Shown in pieces: positions 1-8,264 of a stretch of 64,000 bases of DNA (the first letter of the stretch is position 1; each line of letters starts with the position of its first letter). Source of the stretch: Ciceribacter sp. L1K22 (GTDB lineage: Bacteria > Pseudomonadota > Alphaproteobacteria > Rhizobiales > Rhizobiaceae); contig NZ_JAGFPK010000002.1 in the NCBI RefSeq assembly GCF_017599385.1, positions 682,001-746,000 on the forward strand. The letters run 5' to 3'. Made by a program: the position numbers and the translations under genes. Under the pieces are notes generated by a model. The model saw nothing but the letters and a program-made list of their open reading frames with translations. It was not told the origin of the DNA and ran no database searches.

Positions 1-434
1 TCGCGCTCCGGGCGCGTGTCCGAGGGCTGGCCGACCCGACAGCCCGTCAGATTGACCATGGCCCCATTCCAGGGGCCATAGGTCATCGCATATTCAAGCG
101 ACAGGCAGGCGCCCTGGCTGAAGCCACCGATGAGAAGCGGCTTGTCCCGGCCTCCGGCCTGTCGCAGGGCCCCCGCCAGCCCGTGAAGATAGTCAAGTGA
201 AGTACCCAACTCGCAGCGCGTTGCCTCTGTCAGGGCATCCGTGGCACGTGCCGCATACCAGGATTTTTCCGCAGCGCGCGGGAGACAAAAGGACACGCCG
301 CGCACGGAGAGCCGTCCAATAACCTGCTCAATCATGTCCTCGGGCGATTGGGTGCGTCCGTGGACGAATACGCAAAGGACATCTGCATCCTCGGGCGCCA
401 AACCCGTGTTCAGCGGCTCAGCATGACTGGCCAT
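1..434 (-). CDS. Alpha/beta hydrolase, phospholipase/carboxylesterase type (3' end outside window)
   Basis: The frame is open from an ATG at 434 down to the window edge, giving 144 residues with the C-terminus missing. The start reads MASHAEPLNTGL, an early VFVHGR segment fits the oxyanion strand, and GGFSQGA is the nucleophile elbow with its Ser, as in the phospholipase/carboxylesterase family. The catalytic Asp and His would lie outside the window. It begins 12 bases after the stop of the ring-cleaving dioxygenase, so the two are almost certainly one operon. That pairing resembles mhqD with mhqO/mhqA of Bacillus, which detoxify hydroquinones (family knowledge). The substrate here is inferred only. 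Confidence 0.85.
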   Translation of the reverse strand, partial: MASHAEPLNTGLAPEDADVLCVFVHGRTQSPEDMIEQVIGRLSVRGVSFCLPRAAEKSWYAARATDALTEATRCELGTSLDYLHGLAGALRQAGGRDKPLLIGGFSQGACLSLEYAMTYGPWNGAMVNLTGCRVGQPSDTRPER

Positions 435-446
435 GATCGCCCCCGA

Positions 447-1403
447 TCAGAAGTTGGCGGGTTCGAGGCCGGCGATCAGCTCCTCGCGGCGATCCTCGAA
501 CCAAGGCGGGAAGACCAGCGTAGAGCCGATCGCATCCGCCGGCTCATCCTTTGCCCAGCCACCCTCGACCGACCATGCGATCTCGAACAGCGCGCCGCCT
601 GGCGAGCGCACATAGCAGGACTTGAAATAGTTGCGGTCCTTCTGGTCGGAAACATCGGTGAAGCCCAGCCCTTCGATGTGAGCCTTAAGCTTCAACTGGT
701 TTTCCTCGTTGACGGTATTGAGCGCCAGATGATGGATGGTGCCGCCCGACAGCGTCCAAGTGCCCTGTGGCCCGGTCGGCTGGTGCAACACTTCGACCAT
801 GCTTGACGGCCCACCATTGTTGGGAACCGAGAACATCAGGCCCTCGTCGCTGTCGGCCTCCTTTTTCATCGAAAGGCCGACCGTCAGGAAGTCGTCCATC
901 GAAGTGCGATCGAACACCGCGATCGCTGCGCCATATATGCCCCGTATGCCATGAGCCTGGCCGATGCCCTGGCTTGTATTGGTGATCGGATCGCGCGTAT
1001 CGGCCGGGCTTTCCACCAGTTCGTGATCAATCCCGCAAGGGTGGGCAAGCGCCACGCGGGTCAGGCCGAAACGACTGGTCTTCTTTGCCGCAATGCCCCT
1101 CTCGTTCAGGCGATCGACCCAGAAGTCGGCCGCGCCCGCCGGAATGGAAAGCTGGATGATCTTCGACTGGTTAGTGCCGCGCTTGCCGTAGATTCCCGGT
1201 TTCCTGAAGGGGAATGTGGTGACGATCGTCGAAGGATCGCCACTCGGAGCACCGTAGTACAGGTGATAGACGGGGATCACTCCGTCAAAAAGCACGGTTC
1301 GCTTGATCGAGTGCAGGCCAAGCGTCTTCGTATAGAAATCGTAATCCTCCTGTGCGCCGTCTGTGCTCAGCGTCAGATGGTGGTATCCCGATATGAGCGA
1401 CAT
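447..1403 (-). CDS. Ring-cleaving dioxygenase of the VOC (glyoxalase) superfamily
   Basis: A protein of 318 residues with two vicinal-oxygen-chelate modules. The N-terminal GYHHLTLST, the second-half GTIHHLALN and the later LFEIAWS provide the His/His/Glu metal-ligand pattern of the family. The family includes MhqO/MhqA-like enzymes that open hydroquinone rings. I chose the ATG at 1403 because GGAGG lies just before it; the frame extends 23 codons further up without a good ribosome site. It precedes the esterase by 12 bases and diverges from the LysR gene at 1587, which is the likely regulator. Quinone detoxification is an inference from the gene pair. Confidence 0.85.
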   Translation of the reverse strand: MSLISGYHHLTLSTDGAQEDYDFYTKTLGLHSIKRTVLFDGVIPVYHLYYGAPSGDPSTIVTTFPFRKPGIYGKRGTNQSKIIQLSIPAGAADFWVDRLNERGIAAKKTSRFGLTRVALAHPCGIDHELVESPADTRDPITNTSQGIGQAHGIRGIYGAAIAVFDRTSMDDFLTVGLSMKKEADSDEGLMFSVPNNGGPSSMVEVLHQPTGPQGTWTLSGGTIHHLALNTVNEENQLKLKAHIEGLGFTDVSDQKDRNYFKSCYVRSPGGALFEIAWSVEGGWAKDEPADAIGSTLVFPPWFEDRREELIAGLEPANF

Positions 1404-1586
1404 GCTTTTCTCCTCCTCGCTGCGCGGGCGGGTTTGGAGCCGATACGGATCGAACGGGCCCTCCCGCAGCATAGCTGCTGCACCCGTCCTCCTCCTGTCC
1501 GACCGGATCCTTCCCGATGCTCCGACTATATAGATGCGGGGACTAGCTGTTGATAAAATTGCTTATGTCCTGTATAGCAAATTGCT
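1404..1586. promoter_or_regulatory. Divergent intergenic region, dioxygenase/LysR
   Basis: These 183 bases separate the two divergent genes and must hold both promoters. On the plus strand TTGATA at 1550-1555 and TATAGC at 1573-1578 are 17 bases apart, a good sigma-70 arrangement for the LysR gene. A second TA-rich stretch near 1526-1533 (CTATATAG) could serve the dioxygenase side. Confidence 0.5.
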
Positions 1587-1588
1587 AT
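1574..1588. promoter_or_regulatory. Inverted repeat overlapping the LysR start codon
   Basis: ATAGCA and TGCTAT are exact inverted repeats separated by three bases. The right arm runs into the ATG at 1587 and the left arm covers the candidate -10 element, so a protein bound here would block transcription of the LysR gene. Autoregulation is the simplest reading; the site itself is visible, its use is inferred. Confidence 0.5.
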
Positions 1589-2570
1589 GAAGATTGATGA
1601 GCGCCATCTTGTGCAGCTCGCGGCGGTCGCGGAAACCGGGGGCGTCACGGAAGGCGCAGCGCTGCTCGGAATGACCCAGCCTGCGGTGTCGCGCACATTG
1701 TCGATGCTTGAGCGGCGGGTTGGCGAACCACTGTTTACACCAGGGAAACGTCCGCTTCAGCTGACCCCGCTCGGGCAGCAGCTTGCGATACAGGGCCGCT
1801 CCATCCTGAGTGCCTCGCGCAAGGCGGCCGAGATCGTTCGCAGTTTCCAATCCGGCACGGCAGGCCGTATCAAGGTCGGGGGCGTTCCGTTCTTCATGGA
1901 CGCGGTTATCTCGCAGATGATCGCGTCCTTCCAGCTGCGCGAACGCGATATCATGGTCGAGCAGTCCTACGGCAACCTGCCGGACTTACTGACGGAACTT
2001 GACTCCAGCCAGATCGACGTCGCGATCACCCCGATAGGTAGCACCGATCTGAAGGCCGATTTCGACTTCCAGCCGATACTTCCAGGTCGAAACGTTTTGA
2101 CCTGTGCTGTCGGCCATCCGCTTCTGCGCCGAAGGCGGCTGAGCATAGACGACATCATCACCTATCCTTGGGTGGCGCCGCTACCCGGATCGCCGCTTGT
2201 GCTCGACCTCCACAATATCCTCATCACGCTCGGCATCAGCGAACTCCAGGTTCGCTATTCGGGCGGCTCGCTCCTGTCCGTCGTCAACTACATCGCATCG
2301 ACAGACGCACTGGCGATCCTTCCACACTCGGTGGTCTTTTCGTTCAAGGGCGAAAACAAGATATCGATCGTTCCCGTCGACATTCCCCAGCCGGAGCGCA
2401 CGCTCGGCATCATCACCAAACGCAAGACCTATCCCAACCCGGCATGCCGCAAGTTCCAGGATCATATCGTTATGGAATTCAGTGACCTCAAGAAGGTCAT
2501 CGAGAGACACGAAAAGTCGATAGTCTGGGGACAGGGTCCATTCCTGCCGGAGCGTGAACGATCAGATTGA
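1587..2570 (+). CDS. LysR-family transcriptional regulator
   Basis: A protein of 327 residues with an N-terminal winged helix-turn-helix (about residues 5-64, including MTQPAVSRTLSMLERRVG) and a periplasmic-binding-protein-like effector domain (about 90-295). It lies divergently from the dioxygenase/esterase operon, the classical layout for a LysR activator of its neighbour. No Shine-Dalgarno sequence precedes the ATG, and the best promoter would place transcription start within about two bases of it, so the mRNA may be leaderless. A later start would cut into the helix-turn-helix and is unlikely. Confidence 0.9.
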   Translation: MKIDERHLVQLAAVAETGGVTEGAALLGMTQPAVSRTLSMLERRVGEPLFTPGKRPLQLTPLGQQLAIQGRSILSASRKAAEIVRSFQSGTAGRIKVGGVPFFMDAVISQMIASFQLRERDIMVEQSYGNLPDLLTELDSSQIDVAITPIGSTDLKADFDFQPILPGRNVLTCAVGHPLLRRRRLSIDDIITYPWVAPLPGSPLVLDLHNILITLGISELQVRYSGGSLLSVVNYIASTDALAILPHSVVFSFKGENKISIVPVDIPQPERTLGIITKRKTYPNPACRKFQDHIVMEFSDLKKVIERHEKSIVWGQGPFLPERERSD

Positions 2571-2604
2571 GGCAGTTTTCAGCTCCCGTCTGGTCAACCT
2601 AACT

Positions 2605-3750
2605 CTACCGAGGGCGAACGACCTCCGCCCCGTGATCCTTCAACTCGTCGATCGACGCAATACCCATCAGCGCAAGGCTGATCGAGATCTCCCGCGCAAG
2701 AATCCCGATAACGTCGGTCACGCCCTGCTGACCGGCGGCGGAAAGCCCATAGGCATAGGCACGGCCGAGCATCACCCCATCCGCGCCGAGCCCGATCGCC
2801 TTGATTATATCGCTGCCGCGACGAATGCCGCCATCCAGCATGAGGCAGAAGTCCGGACCTACCGCAGCGCGGATGGCCGGAAGCGCCCGAATCGTGCTCG
2901 ACGCCCCGTCCAGTTGCCTACCGCCATGATTGGAAATCACCACGCCGTCGCAGCCGATATCGCGCGCCCGCACCGCATCCTCGGCGGCAAGAACGCCCTT
3001 GACAACAAGCTTGCCCGTCCATCTCTCCCTGAGCCAGGCGATATCTGTCCAGGACAAAGTCTTGTCGATCCGGCGGGAGAGATTTGCCGCCTGCTCCAAC
3101 GCGCCGCGGCCAAATTCCGGCCGGTGCCCTACGGCGCGGACCGAGGGCATGCCGGCAAGGGCCACATCTGCAAGCCAACGGGGCTTCATCGCCAGACGGG
3201 CAAGGAGACCCGGCGTCAGGCGCGTCAGCGAGCGAAAACCATTGCGCACGTCCCGTTCACGGATGCCGGTTATCGCGGTGTCCACTGTAACGAACAGAGT
3301 ATCGACACCGGCATGTTCCGCAGCCTGCAGGAATTCCTCGCAGAGCGAGCGGTCGTCCAGCACATAAAGCTGGAAATGCAGTACCCCGTCGGTGACCGCC
3401 CGGAGGTCGGCAAGCGAGGCGATGGAAAAGGTCGATAGGCAGAACGGGATGCCGGCGGCGCGGGCCGCATGCACGGCCTTCTCTTCTCCCTTGCCGGCAT
3501 AGAGCCCGAGAAACCCGACCGGGCCCAGCATGAACGGAAGCGGATGACGAGCACCCAGAAAATCGGTGGAGAGATCCTGCGGACGCGGCTCGACCAGGAC
3601 GTTTTGGCGCAACTCCAACGCCGCGAAATCCGCTCGGTTGGCGCGCATCGTCAGTTCGTCGAACGATCCGCCGTCAATATAGTCGAAGAAGATTTTCGGC
3701 AGGCGGCGGCGGGCGAGATCGCGGAAGTCGTGAACGTTGACCGGCGTCAT
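2605..3750 (-). CDS. FMN-dependent alpha-hydroxyacid dehydrogenase/oxidase (LldD family)
   Basis: A protein of 381 residues, normal length for the family that oxidises 2-hydroxy acids to 2-oxo acids (lactate, glycolate, mandelate). Visible hallmarks are FFDYIDGGS with Tyr24, the FMN-binding LVVKGVL with Lys251, SNHGGRQLD with the catalytic base His275, and DGGIRRGSD for the phosphate of FMN. It is the last gene of the long minus-strand operon, with one base between the kinase stop and its ATG, so it is translationally coupled. Its substrate probably comes from the upstream dehydrogenases rather than lactate, but this is inference. It converges on the LysR gene with 34 bases between. Confidence 0.88.
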   Translation of the reverse strand: MTPVNVHDFRDLARRRLPKIFFDYIDGGSFDELTMRANRADFAALELRQNVLVEPRPQDLSTDFLGARHPLPFMLGPVGFLGLYAGKGEEKAVHAARAAGIPFCLSTFSIASLADLRAVTDGVLHFQLYVLDDRSLCEEFLQAAEHAGVDTLFVTVDTAITGIRERDVRNGFRSLTRLTPGLLARLAMKPRWLADVALAGMPSVRAVGHRPEFGRGALEQAANLSRRIDKTLSWTDIAWLRERWTGKLVVKGVLAAEDAVRARDIGCDGVVISNHGGRQLDGASSTIRALPAIRAAVGPDFCLMLDGGIRRGSDIIKAIGLGADGVMLGRAYAYGLSAAGQQGVTDVIGILAREISISLALMGIASIDELKDHGAEVVRPR

Positions 3751-3751
3751 G

Positions 3752-5044
3752 TCAGTCCCTGTCGGGATCGATCAGGTCGAAGAACCGGGACATGGCATCC
3801 TCGCCAGCCACCGGTTCGCTGCCGGCCATGACCGCGATCGAAAGACTAAGCAGCGAAGACACCGGGTTATGGCTCGTCACGCCTGCGCGCAGGTTCATCA
3901 CCAGCGTCGGGCAGAGGAACAGCCCGAGCCGCACGACCGGCCGCCAGTCCACCGGAAGCATGTCCCGCGCCTTCAGTTGCGCAAGCAGCGGACGCCACAA
4001 GGCTTCGGCCTTCACGTCGAGAAGGGCTTTACGCACCGGACTTGGCTCGAAGTCAGTGGTGACGCGGAGGAGATCGCCATCACGCACGACACTGGCCTTG
4101 TACCGCTCTGCCGCCATAGCCGGGTCATAGAGCCACAACGGGTGGGCGAGAACGTTGTGGAACGTCGTCTTCACCTCGGCGAGCAGCGTCGGAATGTTCT
4201 CGCCGGCAAAGGCGGGGTCGAAGAAGGAGAGTTTTGCTGTGCCGTCCCGCTCTTCGTACCAGACATTGGCGTTGTGGGCGTCGCCATGCGCCGTTACCCC
4301 TCCGGCATCTGCCAGACGCTGCGGCGCCAGCCGGTCATGCGCTGCGTCGAACAGAACGCTGATGCTGTCGCGGTATTCGATGCCGTTCACCACGAAGCGG
4401 CAACGCGACAACGTATCCCAGTCGAGCGTCAGGTCTGGAAAGGCGAAGCTCTTGCCGACATAGAAGCTAGCCATCCGTCCGCCCGGGTATGTGCCGGTGA
4501 GCGGATCAATGAGCCGTTGGTGGAACAATCGATGCACCGGCTCTGCAGTCACCTGCTCGGCGGTTACCGGATGCAGCGTGTCGAGATAGACCTTCAGGAC
4601 CGCCTCGCTCAGCCGGCGTTCCGCCTCTACGGCTCTTTGCCTTGCCGCAGGATCGTCCTCTAGGTCCAGTGCCCTCAGGACGTCGGAGAAACGGGGATCG
4701 GTCCGCCGGCGGTAAACAAGGATCTGTTCTCCCGGAAGCACTGACATCAGCAGCGGCTGATCGACCGGAAGACCGGCGCGGGCAAGAATATCGGCCCGGT
4801 AATACTCGCCGTTCATCGCTTCCTCACCCTCCTCCTGGTGAAATTTGAAGAAGAAGGCGCCGTCGGCAGTCTCGAAGAAGCCGTTGAGCGAGTTCAAGCT
4901 GTACTGGTCGTGGTTGATCGTGACGTTTTCAGGCTCGATCTGGAACAGGTCCCGCAGCAGCTCTGCCAGCAATCGTTCCGCCATGCCATCCCTGGCTTTG
5001 GCGATCTTCCTGATTTCCGCTGTGCGGCTCGTGGGCTGGCTCAT
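3752..5044 (-). CDS. APH-fold phosphotransferase (small-molecule kinase)
   Basis: A protein of 430 residues. HGDAHNANVW (His253, Asp255, Asn258/Asn260) is the catalytic loop of aminoglycoside/choline kinase-like proteins, and FFDPAFAGEN (Asp276) is the metal-binding segment after it. FFFKFHQEE near residue 68 fits the ATP-binding lysine strand. The ATG at 5044 is preceded by GGAAAG; the frame extends up to 5140 but that would overlap the regulator gene. Position in the operon between a HutC-type regulator and the FMN oxidase suggests it phosphorylates the transported compound or an intermediate. I cannot name the substrate; antibiotic resistance is unlikely in this setting. Confidence 0.75.
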   Translation of the reverse strand: MSQPTSRTAEIRKIAKARDGMAERLLAELLRDLFQIEPENVTINHDQYSLNSLNGFFETADGAFFFKFHQEEGEEAMNGEYYRADILARAGLPVDQPLLMSVLPGEQILVYRRRTDPRFSDVLRALDLEDDPAARQRAVEAERRLSEAVLKVYLDTLHPVTAEQVTAEPVHRLFHQRLIDPLTGTYPGGRMASFYVGKSFAFPDLTLDWDTLSRCRFVVNGIEYRDSISVLFDAAHDRLAPQRLADAGGVTAHGDAHNANVWYEERDGTAKLSFFDPAFAGENIPTLLAEVKTTFHNVLAHPLWLYDPAMAAERYKASVVRDGDLLRVTTDFEPSPVRKALLDVKAEALWRPLLAQLKARDMLPVDWRPVVRLGLFLCPTLVMNLRAGVTSHNPVSSLLSLSIAVMAGSEPVAGEDAMSRFFDLIDPDRD

Positions 5045-5087
5045 GACATTCTTTCCGGATGGTCTTTCGATGTGCGGCGACAGGCGA

Positions 5088-5819
5088 TCACTTGCCACCG
5101 TGCAGGTAGCGGCTGCCGAGCGAATAGCGGCTGCCGGCATAGGTCAGCGTGTTGACGGTGGCGATGACCGGCCCGGTCCAGGTCTTGCGATGGAGGACAA
5201 GGCAGCAGTCTGCGGGGCGGATGTGCAGCAACCGTGCCTGATCCTCCCCGGCCGGCAGGGCGCTGATAAGATGCTCCACTTCGGTCAACGGCGTGGCGTT
5301 TTGTAGGTAGTCATAGGTGGCGATGGTCGTAAAATCCTGCTCGACATAGCCGGAGACGAGGTCGGGATTGACGTAGCGCTCCTCGAGCTGAACCGGCAGG
5401 TCGTTCTCGAAATGGATGACGACCGAATGATCGACAGGCTTTACCGTCTCGAATTCGAAAGCGAGCAGCAATTCCGGATCGGGCCGTTCGATGCGTTCCA
5501 GCACGACCACCTCGGCCCGATGACGGCTGCCGCGCGCCTTTATCTCGGTGATGATGTTGCTGATCTCGATGAGCGTCGATTGCGGCTTCGGCGGCGCGAC
5601 GAAAGTACCGACGCCCTGAATTCGCCGGAGATGGCCTTCGGAGGTCAACTCGCGGAGCGCCCGGTTGACGGTCATACGCGAAACGCCGAGGGCGGAGACC
5701 AGTTCGTTCTCCGACGGCAGCCGGCTGTTGCGGCCCCATTTGCCGCTGCCGATATTGCCGAGGACGAAATCCTTCACCTTCTCGTAGAGCGGCGAGGCGG
5801 AATCCGAGAGCGTATTCAT
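5088..5819 (-). CDS. GntR/HutC-subfamily transcriptional regulator
   Basis: A protein of 243 residues: GntR winged helix at about 10-75 (LPSENELVSALGVSRMTVNR) followed by a UTRA ligand-binding domain (about 90-235) ending in RKTWTG..ITVNTLTYAGSRYSLGSRY-like residues typical of HutC-type proteins. An ATG at 5819 with GGAG eight bases upstream is preferred over an in-frame GTG at 5834. It sits inside the ABC transporter/dehydrogenase operon and likely represses it. It is a paralogue of the HutC-like protein at 14733-15461; both could bind the palindromes at 12507, 13539 and 16976. Confidence 0.85.
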   Translation of the reverse strand: MNTLSDSASPLYEKVKDFVLGNIGSGKWGRNSRLPSENELVSALGVSRMTVNRALRELTSEGHLRRIQGVGTFVAPPKPQSTLIEISNIITEIKARGSRHRAEVVVLERIERPDPELLLAFEFETVKPVDHSVVIHFENDLPVQLEERYVNPDLVSGYVEQDFTTIATYDYLQNATPLTEVEHLISALPAGEDQARLLHIRPADCCLVLHRKTWTGPVIATVNTLTYAGSRYSLGSRYLHGGK

Positions 5820-5879
5820 GTTCACTGTCTCCACTGCCGCCCCGAAAGGCCGTCTCCGCGATGACGTGACGGACCAGAT

Positions 5880-6893
5880 CTAGCCCGCCACCTCGATGAT
5901 CGTCTTGAGCGCCTTGCTCTCGCCGCGCAGCAGGCGTTCATAAGCCTTAGGCACGTCGTCGAGCGAAGGAAGCACCTCGATGAAACGTTGCAGCGCGGGT
6001 GCGAGATCGGCCAGCAGGCCCACAGCTTCCGGCAATTCGTCTGCGAAGGCATGGCAGCCGACGAGCGAAATCTCGCGCTCGACCAAGACGTTCGGATCGA
6101 AGTCGAGCGTGCCGTGACTGATGCCCACCAGTGCCAGTGCTCCCCCGCCCGACAGGAGATCGAGTGCCCGTGCGATCGCCTGAATACTGCCGGTGGCATC
6201 CAGCGCATGGCAAAGCCGCCCGCCGGAAAGCGCCGTTTCAATCTCGGATTTCTCAAGACGGACAACCGTGCCGCAAGTCACGCTCGCCACCAGGCCAGCC
6301 TTCTCGGCATTGAGATCGGCAAGCAGCACCGGACCGTCATGCAGCCTCGACAGAAGCAGAGCGCTCAACCCACCAATCGTGCCGCAGCCGATGACGAGAA
6401 CCGGCTCACCGGCAGGAGCGGCAAGTCGGCGGACCGCATGGAGGGCCACCGCCAGCGGCTCGGCCATTGCCGCGATATGCGGCGACAATTCCGGATCGTG
6501 ACGCAGAACCAGCCGCGCCGGTAACTGCACTTCCTCGGCGAAACCGCCGTCACAAACCTCGCCGACGAATCCGAGCGCCTCGCAGACATTGCTTCGGCCG
6601 CTCGTGCAGGCCGGACAGGTGCCGCACCACATGCGCGAGTCGGCGGAAACGACATCTCCTACGACAAGATTGTTGACACCGTCGCCGACCGCTGTCACGC
6701 GACCGCAGAACTCATGCCCCGCGGTAGACGGGCGTCGCGAGATCCACTGGCCGGTGCGATAGTTGTGCAGGTCGGAGCCGCAGATGCCGGCGGCCCGGAC
6801 CTCGATATTGACGAAGCCTGCCGGCGGAGTAGCCGGCGCGGCCACCTCCTCCACCCTCAGGTCCTTCGCATCGAAAAGCCGTACCGCCTTCAT
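5880..6893 (-). CDS. Zinc-dependent medium-chain alcohol dehydrogenase
   Basis: A protein of 337 residues. Catalytic zinc ligands Cys38 (GICGSD) and His60/Glu61 (GHEF) and structural zinc cysteines 90, 93, 96 and 104 are all present, with a Rossmann VIGCGTIGG segment later. It belongs to the polyol/sorbitol/threonine dehydrogenase group that oxidises secondary alcohols with NAD(P). It starts three bases after the HisD-like gene. With that enzyme and the FMN oxidase it could convert a terminal 1,2-diol to an oxo acid, or interconvert its stereoisomers (inference). Confidence 0.88.
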   Translation of the reverse strand: MKAVRLFDAKDLRVEEVAAPATPPAGFVNIEVRAAGICGSDLHNYRTGQWISRRPSTAGHEFCGRVTAVGDGVNNLVVGDVVSADSRMWCGTCPACTSGRSNVCEALGFVGEVCDGGFAEEVQLPARLVLRHDPELSPHIAAMAEPLAVALHAVRRLAAPAGEPVLVIGCGTIGGLSALLLSRLHDGPVLLADLNAEKAGLVASVTCGTVVRLEKSEIETALSGGRLCHALDATGSIQAIARALDLLSGGGALALVGISHGTLDFDPNVLVEREISLVGCHAFADELPEAVGLLADLAPALQRFIEVLPSLDDVPKAYERLLRGESKALKTIIEVAG

Positions 6894-6896
6894 GGC

Positions 6897-8225
6897 TCAG
6901 CCACCCTTTTTCAAATAGGCGTCGCGCACCGGCGAGACTGCAAGCGCATGCGACGAGAAGCCTTCGTAGATCGCCAAATTATGCGAGTGTTTGGCGAATT
7001 CCGGATAAGCAGGCGCCGTGACATAACCAATCGAACTGCGCTTGACGAAATCCGTCACCGACAGCGGCCCGAAGGTGCGCGCCCAGCGGCTGGTCGGCAG
7101 CACCGCATTCGGACCGAGCGAGAAGTTGGCGATGCTGACAGGCGTATGGGTACCCATCAGGATTTCGGAAGCCTCGGTTATGTGACCGAGATGGATGAAA
7201 GGCTCTTCCGACAGAAGCTCCAGATGCTCGGGTGCGTAGGCGTTGACGAAGGCGTAGCTCTCGTCGATCGACGACGTGAGAACGATGCCACCGGTCTTGC
7301 CGGTCAGGACAGCGGTAGAGAAGGCGACGCGTTGTTCCGTCATCTTCGCCCAATGCTCGGGCAGAGCCGCCAATGCCTCCTCGGCAACCCGACGGCTATG
7401 GGTAACGAGATAGGCTGACGAGTCAGGTCCATGCTCCGCCTCGATCAGCAGGTCGAGCGCCGCGAGACCGCCGTGCACCGTATCGTCGGCAAGGATCATC
7501 ACCTCGGAGGGACCTGCCGGAAGACCGGTGTCGATCACACCCGACAACGAGCGCTTGGCCGCGACCACCCAGGGACTTCCCGGACCGACGATCTTCAGCG
7601 CCGGCTTGACGGTTTCGGTACCGTAGGCAACGGCGGCCACAGCCTGCGCGCCACCCACCTTGTAGACGGTCTCGACACCAGCGAGACGAGCGGCGACGAG
7701 CGTCGCGGCATCGACCGAACCATCCGGCGCCGGCGGCGTCACGATGGAAAGATTGGGCACGCCGGCGACCACTGCCGGGACAGAAGTCATCATGGTTACC
7801 GAGGGGAACGAACCCTTGCCGCGAGGAACGTAAAGCGCGACCGACTGGATCGGCGTGAACCGATCGCCGGCAAAGGCACCGGGACGGATTTCCTTCAGCC
7901 ACATCGCTTCGGGCTTCTGCTCTTCATGGAAGTGTCGAATATTGTCGATGCCGAACTGGATCGACTCAATGACGCTCTTGTCGACCAGCTTGAAGGCGGC
8001 ATCGAACTCGGCCTCGGTGACCTTGAGATTGGCTTCGGTCACATCCGCCTTGTCGAGTTCGCGACCGAAACGGGCGAGCGCCTTGTCGCCCTCGGTGCGC
8101 ACGGCTTCCAGGATAGGCGCGACCTTTTCGATGAAGCTCGAAATATCGGTCTCCGAGCGGCGCAGCAGGGCGACCTTCTCATCGGCACTAAGCTTGGAGT
8201 ATTCGTAGAAAGACACATGGGTCAT
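6897..8225 (-). CDS. Histidinol-dehydrogenase-family enzyme, catabolic paralogue
   Basis: A protein of 442 residues with the whole HisD fold, including the catalytic pair in NAYAPEHLELL and GPGSPWVVAAKR. Against E. coli HisD recalled from memory, the zinc ligands differ: the Gln of LSQAEHG is Glu here (IEAEHG), the Asp of GDYASGTNH is Asn (ANFSLGPNA), and the His just before VLPT is Ala. The last zinc His (FSSHALAV) is kept. Such changes fit paralogues that oxidise non-imidazole alcohols, for example HpsN, which oxidises dihydroxypropanesulfonate. The neighbours are a transporter and dehydrogenases, not his biosynthesis genes. AAGGAC precedes the ATG at 8225. Confidence 0.85.
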   Translation of the reverse strand: MTHVSFYEYSKLSADEKVALLRRSETDISSFIEKVAPILEAVRTEGDKALARFGRELDKADVTEANLKVTEAEFDAAFKLVDKSVIESIQFGIDNIRHFHEEQKPEAMWLKEIRPGAFAGDRFTPIQSVALYVPRGKGSFPSVTMMTSVPAVVAGVPNLSIVTPPAPDGSVDAATLVAARLAGVETVYKVGGAQAVAAVAYGTETVKPALKIVGPGSPWVVAAKRSLSGVIDTGLPAGPSEVMILADDTVHGGLAALDLLIEAEHGPDSSAYLVTHSRRVAEEALAALPEHWAKMTEQRVAFSTAVLTGKTGGIVLTSSIDESYAFVNAYAPEHLELLSEEPFIHLGHITEASEILMGTHTPVSIANFSLGPNAVLPTSRWARTFGPLSVTDFVKRSSIGYVTAPAYPEFAKHSHNLAIYEGFSSHALAVSPVRDAYLKKGG

Positions 8226-8264
8226 CGTCTTGTCCTTGGTATGGGGCCGGCAAGTGCCGAAGGC

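Noticed and set aside
3752..5044. APH-fold protein as aminoglycoside resistance gene
   Set aside because: It is co-transcribed with catabolic genes and there is no sign of mobile or resistance context.
6897..8225. HisD-like gene as the biosynthetic histidinol dehydrogenase
   Set aside because: It lies in a transporter/catabolic operon and has changed zinc-ligand and substrate positions compared with E. coli HisD.
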